Shown: piece after piece, positions 32,787 to 45,920 of the stretch | How positions within the stretch are numbered: the stretch's first letter is position 1 | Layout: each line of letters starts with the position of its first letter | NCBI GenBank assembly: GCA_036785325.1 | Contig: JAXIVH010000014.1 | Coordinates: 6,595,916 to 6,659,915 of the forward strand | Direction: 5' to 3' | Length of the DNA stretch: 64,000 nucleotides | Origin: Urophycis tenuis | Lineage: Eukaryota; Chordata; Actinopteri; Gadiformes; Phycidae | The notes under the pieces: generated by a model | The model's database searches: none | The model's input: only the letters and a program-made list of their open reading frames with translations | What the model was told of the DNA's origin: nothing | Translations under genes and position numbers: made by a program

Positions 32787-35700
32787 TTCTGGGTCTGGGG
32801 GGTGGGGGAGATGGAGGGGGGGGGGGGGGGGGGGGGTGGGGGGTTGCTGAAACCCGCCCCGAACGATTTGATTTTATTTATTGACATTTTTTTTCCACCA
32901 TTAAAGTTTGGGTTTTTCTTTTTAACTGTGAGCGTACCTGCTAGTTGCATTGGTTTTGAATGGAGACCCTCGCGTCACCCCAGTTCTGTGTTTTAAAAGA
33001 GGGATTTGTTCGCATGAGGCCCGATTTTTGGTTCGTTCCGGCCCGGCTCGCTCCATCTCCTAAAAACACCATCTTTAACTACCCCTGACTTCCTGTAATT
33101 CCATTTTCAATCGAAATTGTGAAATGCCCCCCTTTTTCTTTTTTTTTTTTTTTTTTTTTTTTTCTTACCCCCTGCCCCTTGCAATCCCAGTGCAATGTTT
33201 CCCCTATCTAAATACGGTCTGTGTATGTTTATATTGGACTATAGGAACTATACTGCTAAGGGGATCGGACTAGTAGCCAGCTGGTGCAGGTGTGGGTGGT
33301 AGTGCAGAGTGGTTCAACACATTGAAGTTGTAGTTTTTATTTCTTGGCGCCGGCTGCTTGTCTCGGTCGCTCGCTGTTCCTCTCTGGCGACGGCGCCGTT
33401 CGCGTCCCGCGCACACGCTCTCGGCAGTCCTGGCGGCGAATTTAGTTTTTTTTTTTTTTTTTGCCCGTGTCTCTGTCGGGCTCGGGCGCTGGTCTGGTGT
33501 TTTAACGGTCAGTGAGCCGGTACAGCGCGGAGCTGGAATGGCTGAAAGCGGCCAAACGAGTGCTCGCGGCCTCTCGAAATGTCACCACACTGGCTCATGA
33601 ATATTGCAAATCCTCCTGTAAGGGGTGGCAGTTGAGTAGCGCAAGCCTCGCGCCCGTCGGCTATCTCGCGAAGAAACCTGGGAGTTCTATGCCAGAAGAT
33701 GTTTCTGAGAGTGACGGGAGGGGGGGGGGGGGGTCGTTATCACAGAGTCCTCCTCGGCTCTGGAGGACTCGGTCCCATAGCTGAATTTTGAAAACTCTTT
33801 GACATGCCGTGCCCCGGTGTGGTTATCTCCATCGCAGCTTATTCGCTTTGTCACCAAAGCCACTGAAAGTCTTCCAGCCACGGGGCGAGTGAAGATGGGG
33901 GGTTTTCAGTGCTCTTCCTTTCCGTCCCGCCTATGCTCTTCCTTCCTGCTTTGCTGCGTCATCCTCAGCCTCCGACTGTATCAGAGTTGACACAACGACG
34001 GAACGTGAAGTCAGACCAGTTGCCGCACGCGTACTAGCAAGGGTCCGGCACATTGGTCGGCCGTGAGGTATTGAAATATGAGGCGTGTGTGTGTGTGGTT
34101 TTTTTGCGTAACAAAAAGCTGTCAACGCGCAAGAGAGCACGCATATATCGCCGTGTTACTAAACTCAAAGGGATTTTGGCTTTTTATCGCGTCGTGGATA
34201 GCTGCAAGGTGCCCTTGCAGCTTGAAAGGAAAAGGAAAGTCCAAGCCTAGTGTGTCGCATTGTTTATTTTTTATTCACTTTCCGGCAATCTGCAACCCTC
34301 ACCCCCCCCCCCCCCCCCCCCCCCCCCTTAAAATCATCATTCAGCTTTTCCTTAGTTTTGTGCAATAAAACAAACGCGGGGGTGGGGGGGGTACTGAAAA
34401 CACTGAATGAATATAACCTCTTCGTCTTGGCACACATGTCAATTAATGAATGAACGTGAGGCCAAAACCGCGCGTGTCGTCGTGTTGCACACGGAAACCA
34501 TTTTACTGTCCTCCACGAGGCCCCAACTCGCCTGGCGGCCAGCAGCCTCGAGTCAAAGTCACTGATTTTACCTTCTTTGTTTTTTTTTTTTGTTGCTCGC
34601 GGTGCAGCGATCTGTACAGCGGCGCGACGCCAGGCCCTCAAGCGTACATCCGGGGCCACGCCTTGGTGTGTGATACTGGACACAAGTCTCTAGGTTAGGC
34701 TTGCACCATCGCAGTGAACCCTCACCCCCCAATGGTAGTGTTGACGATGGCAAAGACGTGAACAATCGTGTTGATTTGTAAAACTGTGGGGATTTTTATT
34801 TTTTTTTGTCTTATTTCACAGAATTGCCTTGAATACAACTGTATTGTTTTCCCAGACGCAGGGTTCCGCGTGGTGGTGGCTGTTGTTGTCGTCGTCTCGG
34901 ACCCGTTTGGCCGCTCTGTCAAGACCTAGTCGTACATTTATTTTACAAAGATTAAGGTTGATGAAAGAGGAGGAAAGCAATGCCAAGCTGTATGTCACAC
35001 GTGTATGTGTGTGTGTGTGTGTGTGTGTAGATACTGTGAGCTGTGGACCTGGAGGCGGGTGCAGTGGTTTTGGGGCCTTTCCCGTCCTTTTGACTGGCAT
35101 GGTAGACATTGTCTCGCTTTGTCGCTTGCAACAACAACAACAAAAAGCCATGCCTGTGGCTGTGGGTACGACCCACGGCCGTAACGTTTGAGCGTCGTGC
35201 TGTACGTTTCCACCGCCTCCACGTGGGGCACAGCGGAGAACAGGGACGGTACAAGCATGTCGATAAACAAGCGAGTGGCCTTCGACACAGGTCGTCTCAC
35301 AGTGTGTTTGCCACGAGTGAACAATCGCTGGCCAAATGACTCCATTTGCATTGCCTGAAATACGTCCCGCCTGTTGCCATTAGCAGTGTTGCAGAAGCAA
35401 ATGTTTCGGCGGAGCCAGTTGTGAACGGTTGATGGTGGACGTGGAGGTAGACTAGCATCCGGTCCAGGACAGAAGTTTGCAGAACGTGTGCACATAAGGA
35501 GTCCTAAGGTAGTTGAGCTGTATTTGTGGTCCTCACCTGATAATCTCACACACTTTGGATCACAACTCAGGATTAATGCACTTTGGTACCTAGATTCTCT
35601 TCAGGTAGCTTTCTGTGGCTTCATATTTGAGCCCGGCACACATCGAAGGGGAAACCGCGGAAACCACGCTTCAAAAGGTCACTTACGTCGGCGAGTTATG

Positions 35701-38700
35701 TCTGCGAGTTTTAAGCATTTTATAGTGTCTTCATTTTGTTATCGGCATCCTGATGAAATCCAAGATGGAGAGCGGCCGTCCGACAGAATGTAACGCGAGG
35801 CCAGTGCGCACCAGCACCAGCGCGGCACGATCGATTTAAGGCACAACACTTTGTCAACGTCTCCATCCGCTTTTTCTGTCGCACACTTTCGTCGCTGTGT
35901 CATAACTGGCGTGGACATGCTGCTAAGGTTATCGGTGACAAGTGGCAAAGCTGCAAGTCGTATTCGGCCTCGAATTCTTCTTCTTCTTCGTCTGATAATT
36001 ATTGGGTGTTATTTCCTGTTTGGGACGGGTCGAAGAGGAGAAGCGGCGACAATATTTCAAGATAAGCTGAAGGTCGGCCCGCCGCCGTTGGGAGGGCGAC
36101 GCGGCGTTCCAGCACCGGGCCGGCAGGACACTGCCGACATTACTGCGTTTCTGTTCCGTCGGGTCGACGGCGAGCATCACGACGTTGAAAGAGTGTGATC
36201 TCGATGTCCCTGCGCTCGTGCTTGGCAGAAGCTTTAGTCATCACGCACGTGTGCCACTGCAGTCTCCACAACAGCAGGAAACGGATATTACTCCTTGTGT
36301 TCTCAGGGGCTAGGTTTTTGTTTTGTTATTCCTTGTTATGATTGAGGATGAAGGAAAATTTGGAGGTGTTGGAACAATAGCTCAGGCCAATATCTTTAAT
36401 GTATTCACGGTGACACGTGTGGCGGGTAGCAGCTGGGTCTACTGTTATCTCCCTAAATGTTTTTGGGGGGGGTTTTTTATGCTGCCAAAAACAACCATTA
36501 TCAAAAACATGTCAGAAGTGGCCTCTCCACACACACTCGGAACACCACAACTCTCCTAAGAGAATACAAGGCTTATTTTACCCCAGCGTTTGCTCTTCCC
36601 CTTCAGAGCACACCTAGTTTCCGTAGAGACCGTCCTTTTTTTTCCTTTTAGACAAATCCCATGCCACACAGTCTTTGATGTTGCCTGGTAGCACCCTGAC
36701 CTTGACCGCCGTCTGGCAAACAGCGCCGAGACAAACGCACAGCTGTACACAACAAAAAAGGAAGAAGAAAAAAAAAAAAAGAAAAATGACACGACCATGA
36801 ATGGTCATTTGTGATTCATTACCAGCTGGCTGTCGGGCTTTCACCTCCTCAACAAAAAAACAACTGAATGGCATATTTTGCGTCCGGAAAGCCTGCAGGT
36901 GGGCCGAAAGGGCCTTTTTTAATGTGCAACTCCCAAGTTGTTGTAGTCTACTTTGGTTTGCATTTCTGAACAACGCTGGGCATCCAAGGAGGAACCTCAA
37001 TAGTGTGATGATGCAGATATTGGACAGAAATAGAATCTCTCCCTGTCTCTCTGTATTTTATTTATATATACATCTATATCTATATAGATGTAGATATAGA
37101 TGGATAAAACCTCTGAAATGGTGGATGGATACTCTACCATGGAACATTCCAGATGGTGACTTGCTGGGTCGCTTCTCAGGCCATCCTTAGCGACTCGACA
37201 AACTGTCCGATTCCGTGTGGCCACGCCAAGTCTCACCTGGCTGAATGATAAGACGCATATTCAGATATTTATACAAAGACTTATTTTTTTACTTGTTTTT
37301 TTGGGGGTCATTTACATTTGAGATGGGGTTTCGAGGACACTGGCGCGGCCGGGACCGGTTCGGTGTGGAGCTCCAGTGATGGAAGAGCTCACCGCTGCTT
37401 CTTGAGTCGTTCTATTCCTAAGAGAGCCATAATAAGAGGAGTCACCCGATGGCTTTGTCAACCGAACAAGGGGCCACCAGTTTGGCCCGGGGTTGAGTTA
37501 GGACGCGCGGCTCAACGGGAACCCAACAGGGGAACAATCTTTGCAGGCCAAAGCCACCTTTTTATCGAGATATGTGAAAAAAAAAAAAACGGGTCATATG
37601 GGATTGGACTGATGGCAGAAAGCTCTTACCATTCTCCCGGTATTAAAGCCCAGTCTGAGATGCACATTCCAAGCGAGCGGGGCGGCGTGGCGGCGGAGGG
37701 CACAACACAGTATTATCAGCATCGTTTAACGTTTATTTTATACTCGAGTCTGACGTGCGCAGCGTACAGGCGTACAGGCGTTTGCGAGGCTCTCCGCACG
37801 TAGAACCACACTGTACCGCGTGTCGCGCAGGGCGAGCGGCTGCCCGGGAACACAGCCTTTTGTTTACAGATCAATAACGCTCGGACCGCATTGACGTTTT
37901 TTAAAGCTGTGTTTTTTTCAGCCGCGTGGCTCGGTCAGGGGAGGGGGGCAAGGCCGGAGGGAAAGTCGTTTTACTGTAGTCTATCAAAGAGAGGGGGGGG
38001 GGGGGGGGGAGGTCTTTTGTCCGTCCGTCGTGTCTTTCACCCACGAGACCGCGTCGGCCGGGGACTCCCACCAGACGAAGGCATGAACAGCCGGATGCGT
38101 GGCGCCGCGGAGACGGCGTGCGCGTTGTCTGCGCGGGTGTGGCGATGTAGCACCAAATCAGCACCGTGCCACACCCGCGTGCGTCTCAACATTGTTAACA
38201 CCGTTGTGTGAAGGCCAACCCAGAGCCGACAAGAATAACATGCATTCAAGCACTTTCCAAGTCCCACCCCTCAGTTACCTGTGTTGGCTCAGCCCATGGT
38301 CAAATAGTGCAATATATCATGGCGAGCTCTGCTAGCAAACGAATGGCCGACAATATTGTTTTGTAATAACTATATTGAGACAACTTTGTGAGTGGCAGCC
38401 TTGGTACAATGTGGCCAAAGTCGTTCAGGCTCTGGGTCAGCCTTAAATGTCAACTTAGAAGCCAAAGGGACAGCACTAAACACGAGTTATGCAATCGCTG
38501 TGTTCAATTGGCAGTTATTGTCGTCGACTGAACCGTTGGTCATGTGATTATCACCCAGCTCTAATTTCAGCCAATGGGAAAGGGCGTCCCTGAGGTTTGT
38601 GTGAGGAGAGGGCCGGGTGAAGCTGTCCTAGGGGGCGGGGTTATAACTGGCACTACTCATGGACAGGATTTGAGAAGCTTATTTGTGTGTTTGCTTTTAA

Positions 38701-41065
38701 TTAGTATATTTTTCTGAGACCTTTAAAAAAAAAAAAAAAAACAGTTATATTTATATACTCGATAACGAATTGCCATGATGCCGAATACAACGGAGGAGTG
38801 TTGAAAGAGGATTTTTTTTTTTTTTTTTGTCGGGAGGTCCATTCGAACAGCAGCTTCGTGCAGGTAAAGCCCGACTCGAGATCAGGGGGTTTCGCCTGGG
38901 CGTCGACCGCTCCGTCCTCTGTAGCCGCGTGCCAACCCCCCCGGTTCAGGCAGGGTTAGGGTCACCGCCGTGCCCCGTACCAAGGGAGCGCACGACCCTC
39001 ATCATCGTCCTCGTCATTATCATCGTCATCAGCAGCACGCCGTCAGTCGGGGGTTCGAAAACGGTACCGAACCGGTGTGGTCCACCACGGGGGGGGGGCA
39101 CATGTATTGGGTCCCCCCCCCCGATTCGACTCAGAGGGGGAGGGGGCGGTGAAGGGCTATCCCGGGGCGGGCCGGCTGCAGCGGTTCTTAGCTGACTCCC
39201 AACTCGGGTCCTTTTGTGTTCTGGTACACAAACGGCAAAGTCTCGAGAACTGTACAAAAAAAAATACAAAAATGAATTTCAAAAAAAAAAAAACAAGAAC
39301 CACACGACAGCCCGATTCTCCGCGGAGTGCCGGGTGGCGGGGCAGGTGGGCCTGCTGTGCAAGTCATTCTACACAACTATGCAAGAGAAATGCATACACC
39401 TGTCCACACTTTTTTTCCTTTTGTTCTTTAAGTCTTTTTTTTTTCTCCTTTTTGTTGATCCTCTCATGGCCGTCACTCGGTAGAAAAACGATCTCGCAAG
39501 AACTTGCAGTGACTCGACTACGCATGGCCTTAACGACGAGAACGGCGGTGACCACATTTGTGACGACTCGCGGTTCACGAGAGAAAAGTCGTACTTTTAT
39601 TGTGCTGTTTTGTTGTTTTTTGGAAGCTGTTTTAGACTGTGGTCGGCCCAGCGTCTCACCCGTGGTCTCCGTGAGACCGGCTCAAGGCGGCTCCAGTTTG
39701 AACACGGCAGTTGTGATACGAATGTTGTGCATTTGTTTAAAATCAAGGATAGTTTGCAATAACAGCATTAGTCTTACTTACAGTGGTCCCGAAGGCGGCG
39801 GCGGCGGCGGCGGCGGCTAGCTGCGTTGTCAGAAAACAAAAACAAAATGGCTACCCATATGATGCACACTAAACACAATGCATATACCGATGTGTTACCG
39901 TGATGTACAAACGTTGTGTAACTCCTGTCCGGGTTCAATATATGAACGTGAACTTTGTAAAACGAAAACGAGTATTTTATTTTTTTGGTTTAAAAGAAAA
40001 ACTAGTTTCATGATCATAAATGTTCTGAGCACTGTGTGTGTTTGTAGGGTGTGTGTGTGTGTGTGTTGGGTGTCATGTCTGAGTAGCATGTTTAACCTGT
40101 CCGGGACTTGGGGGGGGATCAGGGGGAAGAAGACCAAAGTTTAGCCAGACGTGACTTTCAAATGCAAACACGCAAAAAAAAACAGGTATTTTACTTTCTG
40201 ACGTGATGGTCGAAATGTTTTAAGCGTGATTAGCAACAACATTCTGCTGACTGAGTGCGTCCTGGCTGGCGTGTATGTGAATGTCGTTCCAATTCAATCA
40301 CATTTCACCTGTAGTTTCAAACTCCTCTGAAAGGGTTTGGTGCAAATGGTGTGTGTGTGTGTGTGTGTGTGTGTGAGGCAAACATGCACATTCTGAAGAG
40401 ATCTCAATTGCTTCTGAAAAAAAATTATTCTATGTATATGTATATATATATATATAGAATGAAGCCCTTGTCTGTCAATCAGCTCCAGATGTGTTCCACA
40501 GCTTAGAAAGCGTTGCAAGGTGAAATGACATTCGTAGTGGCTTTGACCCATTTCAGAACCATCAGTTTTTAAGTTTCAAGTAAGTTGTGTTTTTTTTTTT
40601 TGCTTTCTTTCATTTCTATTTGAAAACGTGTCAGAGCTGTTTTACATCCGGCTGAGCAGGAGAGGTGGTTGAGAAGGTGGGAAGGCTTGTTCTTGTTCTG
40701 GGGGGGGGGGGGTCTCGCTCACCAACCGAGTGTTTTATTGAAGGAAAATAAATAAACAAAGCTAAATGTGGTCGTGGTCCTGTTGTGTGGAAGGGACCGT
40801 TCAGGGCCGCTGTTCTGTTTTGTGTTTTAAAAGCAAAATGTACATAAAACTCCTTTTACTGGCTGGTACCAACTGGGCACAGGGGAGGGGAGGGGAGTAC
40901 GGCCTGCCGAATGACCATTTGATTCAATGTTGATTGATTTTGCTTCTTTCTTTTAATAAGTGAATAATTAAAAACCCCTGAATTGTTCTTAATTGCGTTT
41001 TTGCCTTCCTTTCGATTCTTGTGTTAATTTACTTGGACTTCTGTTGGGGATTAAAAAAAAATAAA
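32787..41065. other. 8.3-kb gene-free region downstream of FBXO33, possible long 3' UTR
   Basis: No frame here shows a domain or a splice-consistent exon. The sequence is unusually rich in CpG for non-genic fish DNA between about 33,300 and 40,000. It has many homopolymer runs (G at 32,818-32,836, 33,720-33,733 and 37,996-38,009; C at 34,304-34,327) and short (TG)n tracts. Polyadenylation signals in plus orientation occur late, at 40,747-40,756 and 41,060-41,065. The region may be transcribed as the FBXO33 3' UTR, but I cannot prove it. Confidence 0.4.
40747..40756 (+). terminator. Overlapping AATAAA signals, candidate FBXO33 poly(A) site
   Basis: AATAAATAAA holds two overlapping canonical signals; a further AATAAA is at 41060-41065. 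They are about 8 kb after the stop codon, so assignment to FBXO33 is uncertain. Earlier weak signals cannot be excluded. Confidence 0.3.
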
Positions 41066-41389
41066 GGTAGGAGGGGACAAAAAATAATAATACGTTCTGT
41101 TCTACCAAGCGGCTGATTATCAGCTGTGGAATTCTCAGCTCTTAAGCAGGTGATCGGTTCTCAGGAGATATGGGCAGCTCACACTCTGCTGCTTTAGCTG
41201 TGTATAGCTTTAACTCATTAGAGAGATCGTATACACACACGGCAATCTGATCTCCATTGCTGGCTTCACACAGGAGGCCATGATATTGTTTCCCTTGATT
41301 CCCAGTTTACGATTTCATTCTAATGGATGAACACATTGCAAGGGTGTATGGTTCCCATTCAGGTCTCTTCAAGTCATATTCACAAATTG

Positions 41390-41395
41390 TTTATT
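41390..41395 (-). terminator. AATAAA on the minus strand, candidate MIA2 poly(A) signal
   Basis: The first clear minus-strand AATAAA after the MIA2 stop codon at 42432 would give a 3' UTR of about 1.0 kb. It lies about 330 bp from the last plus-strand signal, so the two transcripts would end almost touching. Confidence 0.4.
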
Positions 41396-42431
41396 TTTTT
41401 TACAATACAACCTTACATTTTAACCTCTGGCCATTCAAGTCACTAGTCCAATGTGTTAACACAGACGGCTCACAACTTTCCTCACTGTTTCATGTCATCA
41501 AGTAATCACTGAATTTAAACATAATAGATGTTTTGCCTTTCATTCTCGCATCACACAACGCCAAAAAAGTCCTCACTCCAGCCTTAACGGCCCAGTGAAA
41601 CCCAGAGGTCACCCTGATATTTACAATTGAGTAAAGAGTATCTACAGAAACATCATACAAGTCTCATTGTTGTTGACAAGTTGTGTGTTTGTGTGAAACC
41701 AAAGGATGGCTTGCTGTGAGCATGGGCAGCATACACTCCCTTCCCTTCCAATACCACCCAAACACACGCAATCCTCCACCATATAAACAGGTCTAGACGG
41801 ATCTAACCACGAGTGTGACCAGACTCTGGTTGTTTGTGTTGATAATCTGTGTCTGTGTGTGAGTATGTGTGTCAAGGGAGTCTCACGTTTGTTTTGCCGT
41901 CCTCCGACCTGAAGCTCAGAGACACGGCTCCAGGTCACAGAGAGAGAGAGTGTGTGTGTGTGTGTGTGTGTGTCTGTGTGTGTGTCTGCGTGGCCCCGTG
42001 TTGCTCCTGCTGGGGGGTTTTCAAACAGGAAACGGAAAGCGACCCGCGAGCTCTCGCTCTCTTTCCCGCTGTCGCCATGGCGACGGCAGACAGGAAACAC
42101 CAGCAACGAAGGCAGAGAGGGGGGGGGGGCAGACAAAGCGAAGAGGAGAAGGGGGAGGGATGAGTAAATGTGAGTCAATGAACAGGGATGCTGGAACGGG
42201 TCATTTAAGTGTCGGCATATTAAACCAAATAAGGGGAACAACCGCCGTGGCTCCTATTGTCCTTTGAAAACGCTGAACCAAAAATTACATGAAGGGAATT
42301 TAATGAAGAGCGGAACCCTCGTTCCTTAAAGGAACAAAGAGCCCTTAACTGGGAGCCCTTGACTGGGAGCCCTTGATTGGGAGCCCTTCACTGGGACCAC
42401 CACCACCACCACCGGGAGCACACCGCTGGGC

Positions 42432-45400
42432 TCAGGCCAGGTGGTGTGGCGAGGGCGCCTGTTCGCTCTGTACGGGCAGCGGGTGGGCCGGTCCCGGGGG
42501 GCTGGTGCGGGGCTCCGCGGAGGGAGATGCGGGAGGCGGAGGTAGATGGGCGCCCGGCGGAGGGGGGAAGGGTGGACGCACCCCGGGGTGGGGGTAGGGG
42601 GACGGGTGGTGGTGGAGGGGAGGGAGGGGGGCGGCGCCGGGGGGCAGCATCCGTGGCGGCGGGAACATCCCTCCAGGGTGTTGAGGAGGGCGCCACACTG
42701 AGGGGGGGGGGGGGGAGAGAGAGAGAGAGAGAGAGAGACAGGTAATGAGTGGAGAATGTAAAGGTGGTGCTGTCCCACCCTGCTCCTCACTAGTGCCTTT
42801 CTTATAGGGGTAGTTCATAGGACCACCCACCAGGGGTAGACATAGGACCTCATTTCCAAGTCAGCCAGTGTGTTATTTATCATGGGAGACGTTTTCAACA
42901 CATTTCACTCAGTCCTTCTAGTTGCAGAGTTCACTGGTGCTAGGCTAGTGCAAGTCAACGGTGTCTGCTAGCCTGCTAATAAAAACAGTCTCACCCACTC
43001 CACAGTACACCCGAGGCAAATAAATGAATGCCAGACAATCAATATAAATGTCTGTGTTGATGTTGATGGAATAATGTTAGAAATAAAACTGACCTTGCAT
43101 CGCATGAATCAATTGCATCATCATTTTGAAGGACTAGTTTCTGCCGGTAAGCTAGGAAATATCAGTCCATGGCTGCCGTAGCCTACTACCAGAAAGTATA
43201 ACGCTGCTGCTGAGACACAAGTTCCTCAAAATGCAATGCCATGCACGGTTGGTCTCCAATGATAAATAACACACTGGCTACCTGGGAAATGAGGTCCTAT
43301 GTCAAAAATTCCGAACTACCCCTTTAAGGTTTTCGATAAGCCTTGTTTGTTTCCCCCCCCCCCCCCCCGTCATCGGCTGCACTCACTCGGCATCCTGGGC
43401 CCCCCGTTCGGCCCCCTGGGAGGGGGTGGGTAGAAGTCCGGAGGCGGGGGCCCGTGGGGGCCCCTGCGAGGGAAGGGCGGTCCGGGAGGCAGGGGTCCGT
43501 CCGGCCCCATACGTCCGTCAGCCTCGGGCCTCAGATCAGTCGGACCGGGCTGATCTGAAATGAATTAAAAATAACACACTTTCTTAGATTCTATACCGAT
43601 AAAAAAAAGGACTGAATTGATGCGCATTACGCCGTTAAAAAATTTTAGTCAAGGAGACACACAAGTGTTCACTAATAGGAGCTGACGAGATGATGATGAG
43701 GAGGGGCGACGGTGGCTCAGTGGGTGAGTGGACAACCGAGCGGACACATTTGTAGTCAAAGCTGATCGATATAAAGGGTAAAGGGGGCATTTAGCAGACG
43801 CTTTTGTCCAAAGTGACTTACAATCAGTATATTTGTGGGGTTCGACACGTGGACAGTAGGAGGAGGAGGAGGGGGATCAAGGGGATCGAACCACCGACCC
43901 TACAGTGAGTGGACGACCCGCTCTGTCCACCCACTATCCACTGAGCTACTGGGGCAGAAGTAGCTCAGTGGTACTGGGTATTTAAATAGAACGGCAATAT
44001 CGGTCATATATATCGCACTGCGGACATATCGGACAAACCATTATTCCAATATCAACCTGCTCATGTTAACCGCACACTGTGTCCATCCCTTCAGTCCACA
44101 TCGCAGGAGAAAGACAAGAGATTGAGCTCAAACATCACTGGACACTCACTGGCCATGTCCATGGGCATGGGGGGTCCCGGGGGTCCGACGCCGGCGGGGT
44201 GGCCCCTGGGCGGCCTGAGGGGCATGGGCTCGGGCGGTCCGGGATACAGGAGATGGGGGGGCGGGAGACCCATGGGCGGAGGTCTCCTGTACATCGGAGC
44301 CCCCGGCTCTGGAAACATGTAACCTGAAGAAGGTGCATGTATTGCATATATTGATTACAAAAACATAGGGTTTTGAACACACAATCTTAATGGAACATGA
44401 TGTATTTATTTCCAGCAATGTATGAAATCATTCTGGATCCATAGCCTCGTCGACCTTGAACATACAACTGCAAGACTCAATCAGGTGCGACCGGTGACTG
44501 TACAAGCTTGGAACTCTTCCTCATCATCTCTTGGACCCGGGACAACAACTGGGCAATCGTTGTTGTGGACTCTGATCTGCCAAACATGTGTGTGTTGCTT
44601 TATGTGTCGTCTCACCAATGTGATGTTTTTTTATTTTCTTCCTTTCAATTCAACACGTATGGTGACTTTGTATATGTCTGTTCTTCATTTACAAAAAACT
44701 AAAAAATATTGATCACAAAAAAACAAAACAAAAAAAAAAAAGCTATCCAGCAAAAGCAATGAGCAGACAGGTCCTGATGTACGCCTTCAGCCAGTGGAGC
44801 AAGTTGGTGACATTTTGAGCGCTCGCGTTCTGCGGCTCTCTAGCACGCGCACCTGGAGGTCCTAGGGGCCCTGGGGGTCCTAGGGGCCCCGGAGGTCCCA
44901 TGGGCCCGGGAGGCGGTGGCGGGCCCCTGCGGTCCCGGTCCCATGTGGGCGAGTTGGAGCCGTCGGAGTGCGGGCCACTGCTCCGCTCCAGCATTTCCCT
45001 CCCGCCAGCAGGGGGCTCTAGTGGGACGCGAGGCACTGAGGGAGCAGACAGACGAAGAGGAAAAGCCTGTGGTTTTAATAGTGAACGTATTCAGCAGCCT
45101 TTTAAATGTTTAAAATTACCGATGATCGCGTCTTGCCAGTGCCGAAAGCCACTGTTGTCATTGGGTCGTCTATTGTTGTGGTATCGCTTTTTGAAGCGCG
45201 ATCAAATTAAAAAACACTTGTGTGAAGAGTGTGTGTGGTCGACGGCTGGTTTAAGCAGCCTGGCCCCGAGTCAGACTGATGAAACTCAACTGGGTGAGGC
45301 TGCACACCTCTTGTGCATTGAACGATCGCCGTGCACCGGTTAAACCAGCCCTCATCACACACACACACACAGGGAGATCCCCAGCTCAATGTACTGCGAT

Positions 45401-45863
45401 AAAGTGGTTTCAGCATCACTACCCTGGGTCCTGGTGTCAGTGGAGCCCAGTGAAAGCCACCACCTAAGGTAGCGTGTGGCACGGACATTGCTAGAGTGTA
45501 TTTCAATGAATTCTAAATGCAAATTTTAAAACAATTCTAAATAATTAGTCGATGAGAATATATAGTCTTCCTTAAGTAAAATTAGGGGCTGGGGCGAAAC
45601 ATGAAGAAAATAATTGTGTTAACATTGCATGGCACTGCCTTGCCGAGTGTGTACCTCTGGGTGACAGCCTGGAACAGGGTCCTTCCATCAAAGTGGGCGG
45701 AGACAGGAAGGGTCTGGTTTCTGAGGCGGGGCGGCCCAGGGGGGAGGGGCCGTACGGTGATCGTTCACCTTTTGAGACACAAAAAGTGGGTGCGTTAGAT
45801 GTTAAGACCGGCATCAGCCACACTATTAGGTTAGCAATGTATTCTCCCCTATATGCTGAAGGC

Positions 45864-45920
<57 letters not shown>

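Noticed and set aside
37318..37803. 161-codon open frame downstream of FBXO33
   Set aside because: No domain, no splice context, crosses poly-A and mixed-composition sequence; probably chance in CpG-rich DNA.
42326..42790. Alternative Pro/Arg-rich frames over the last MIA2 exon
   Set aside because: The GC-rich exon leaves several frames open; only the one entered in phase from exon 26 and ending at 42432 fits the gene.
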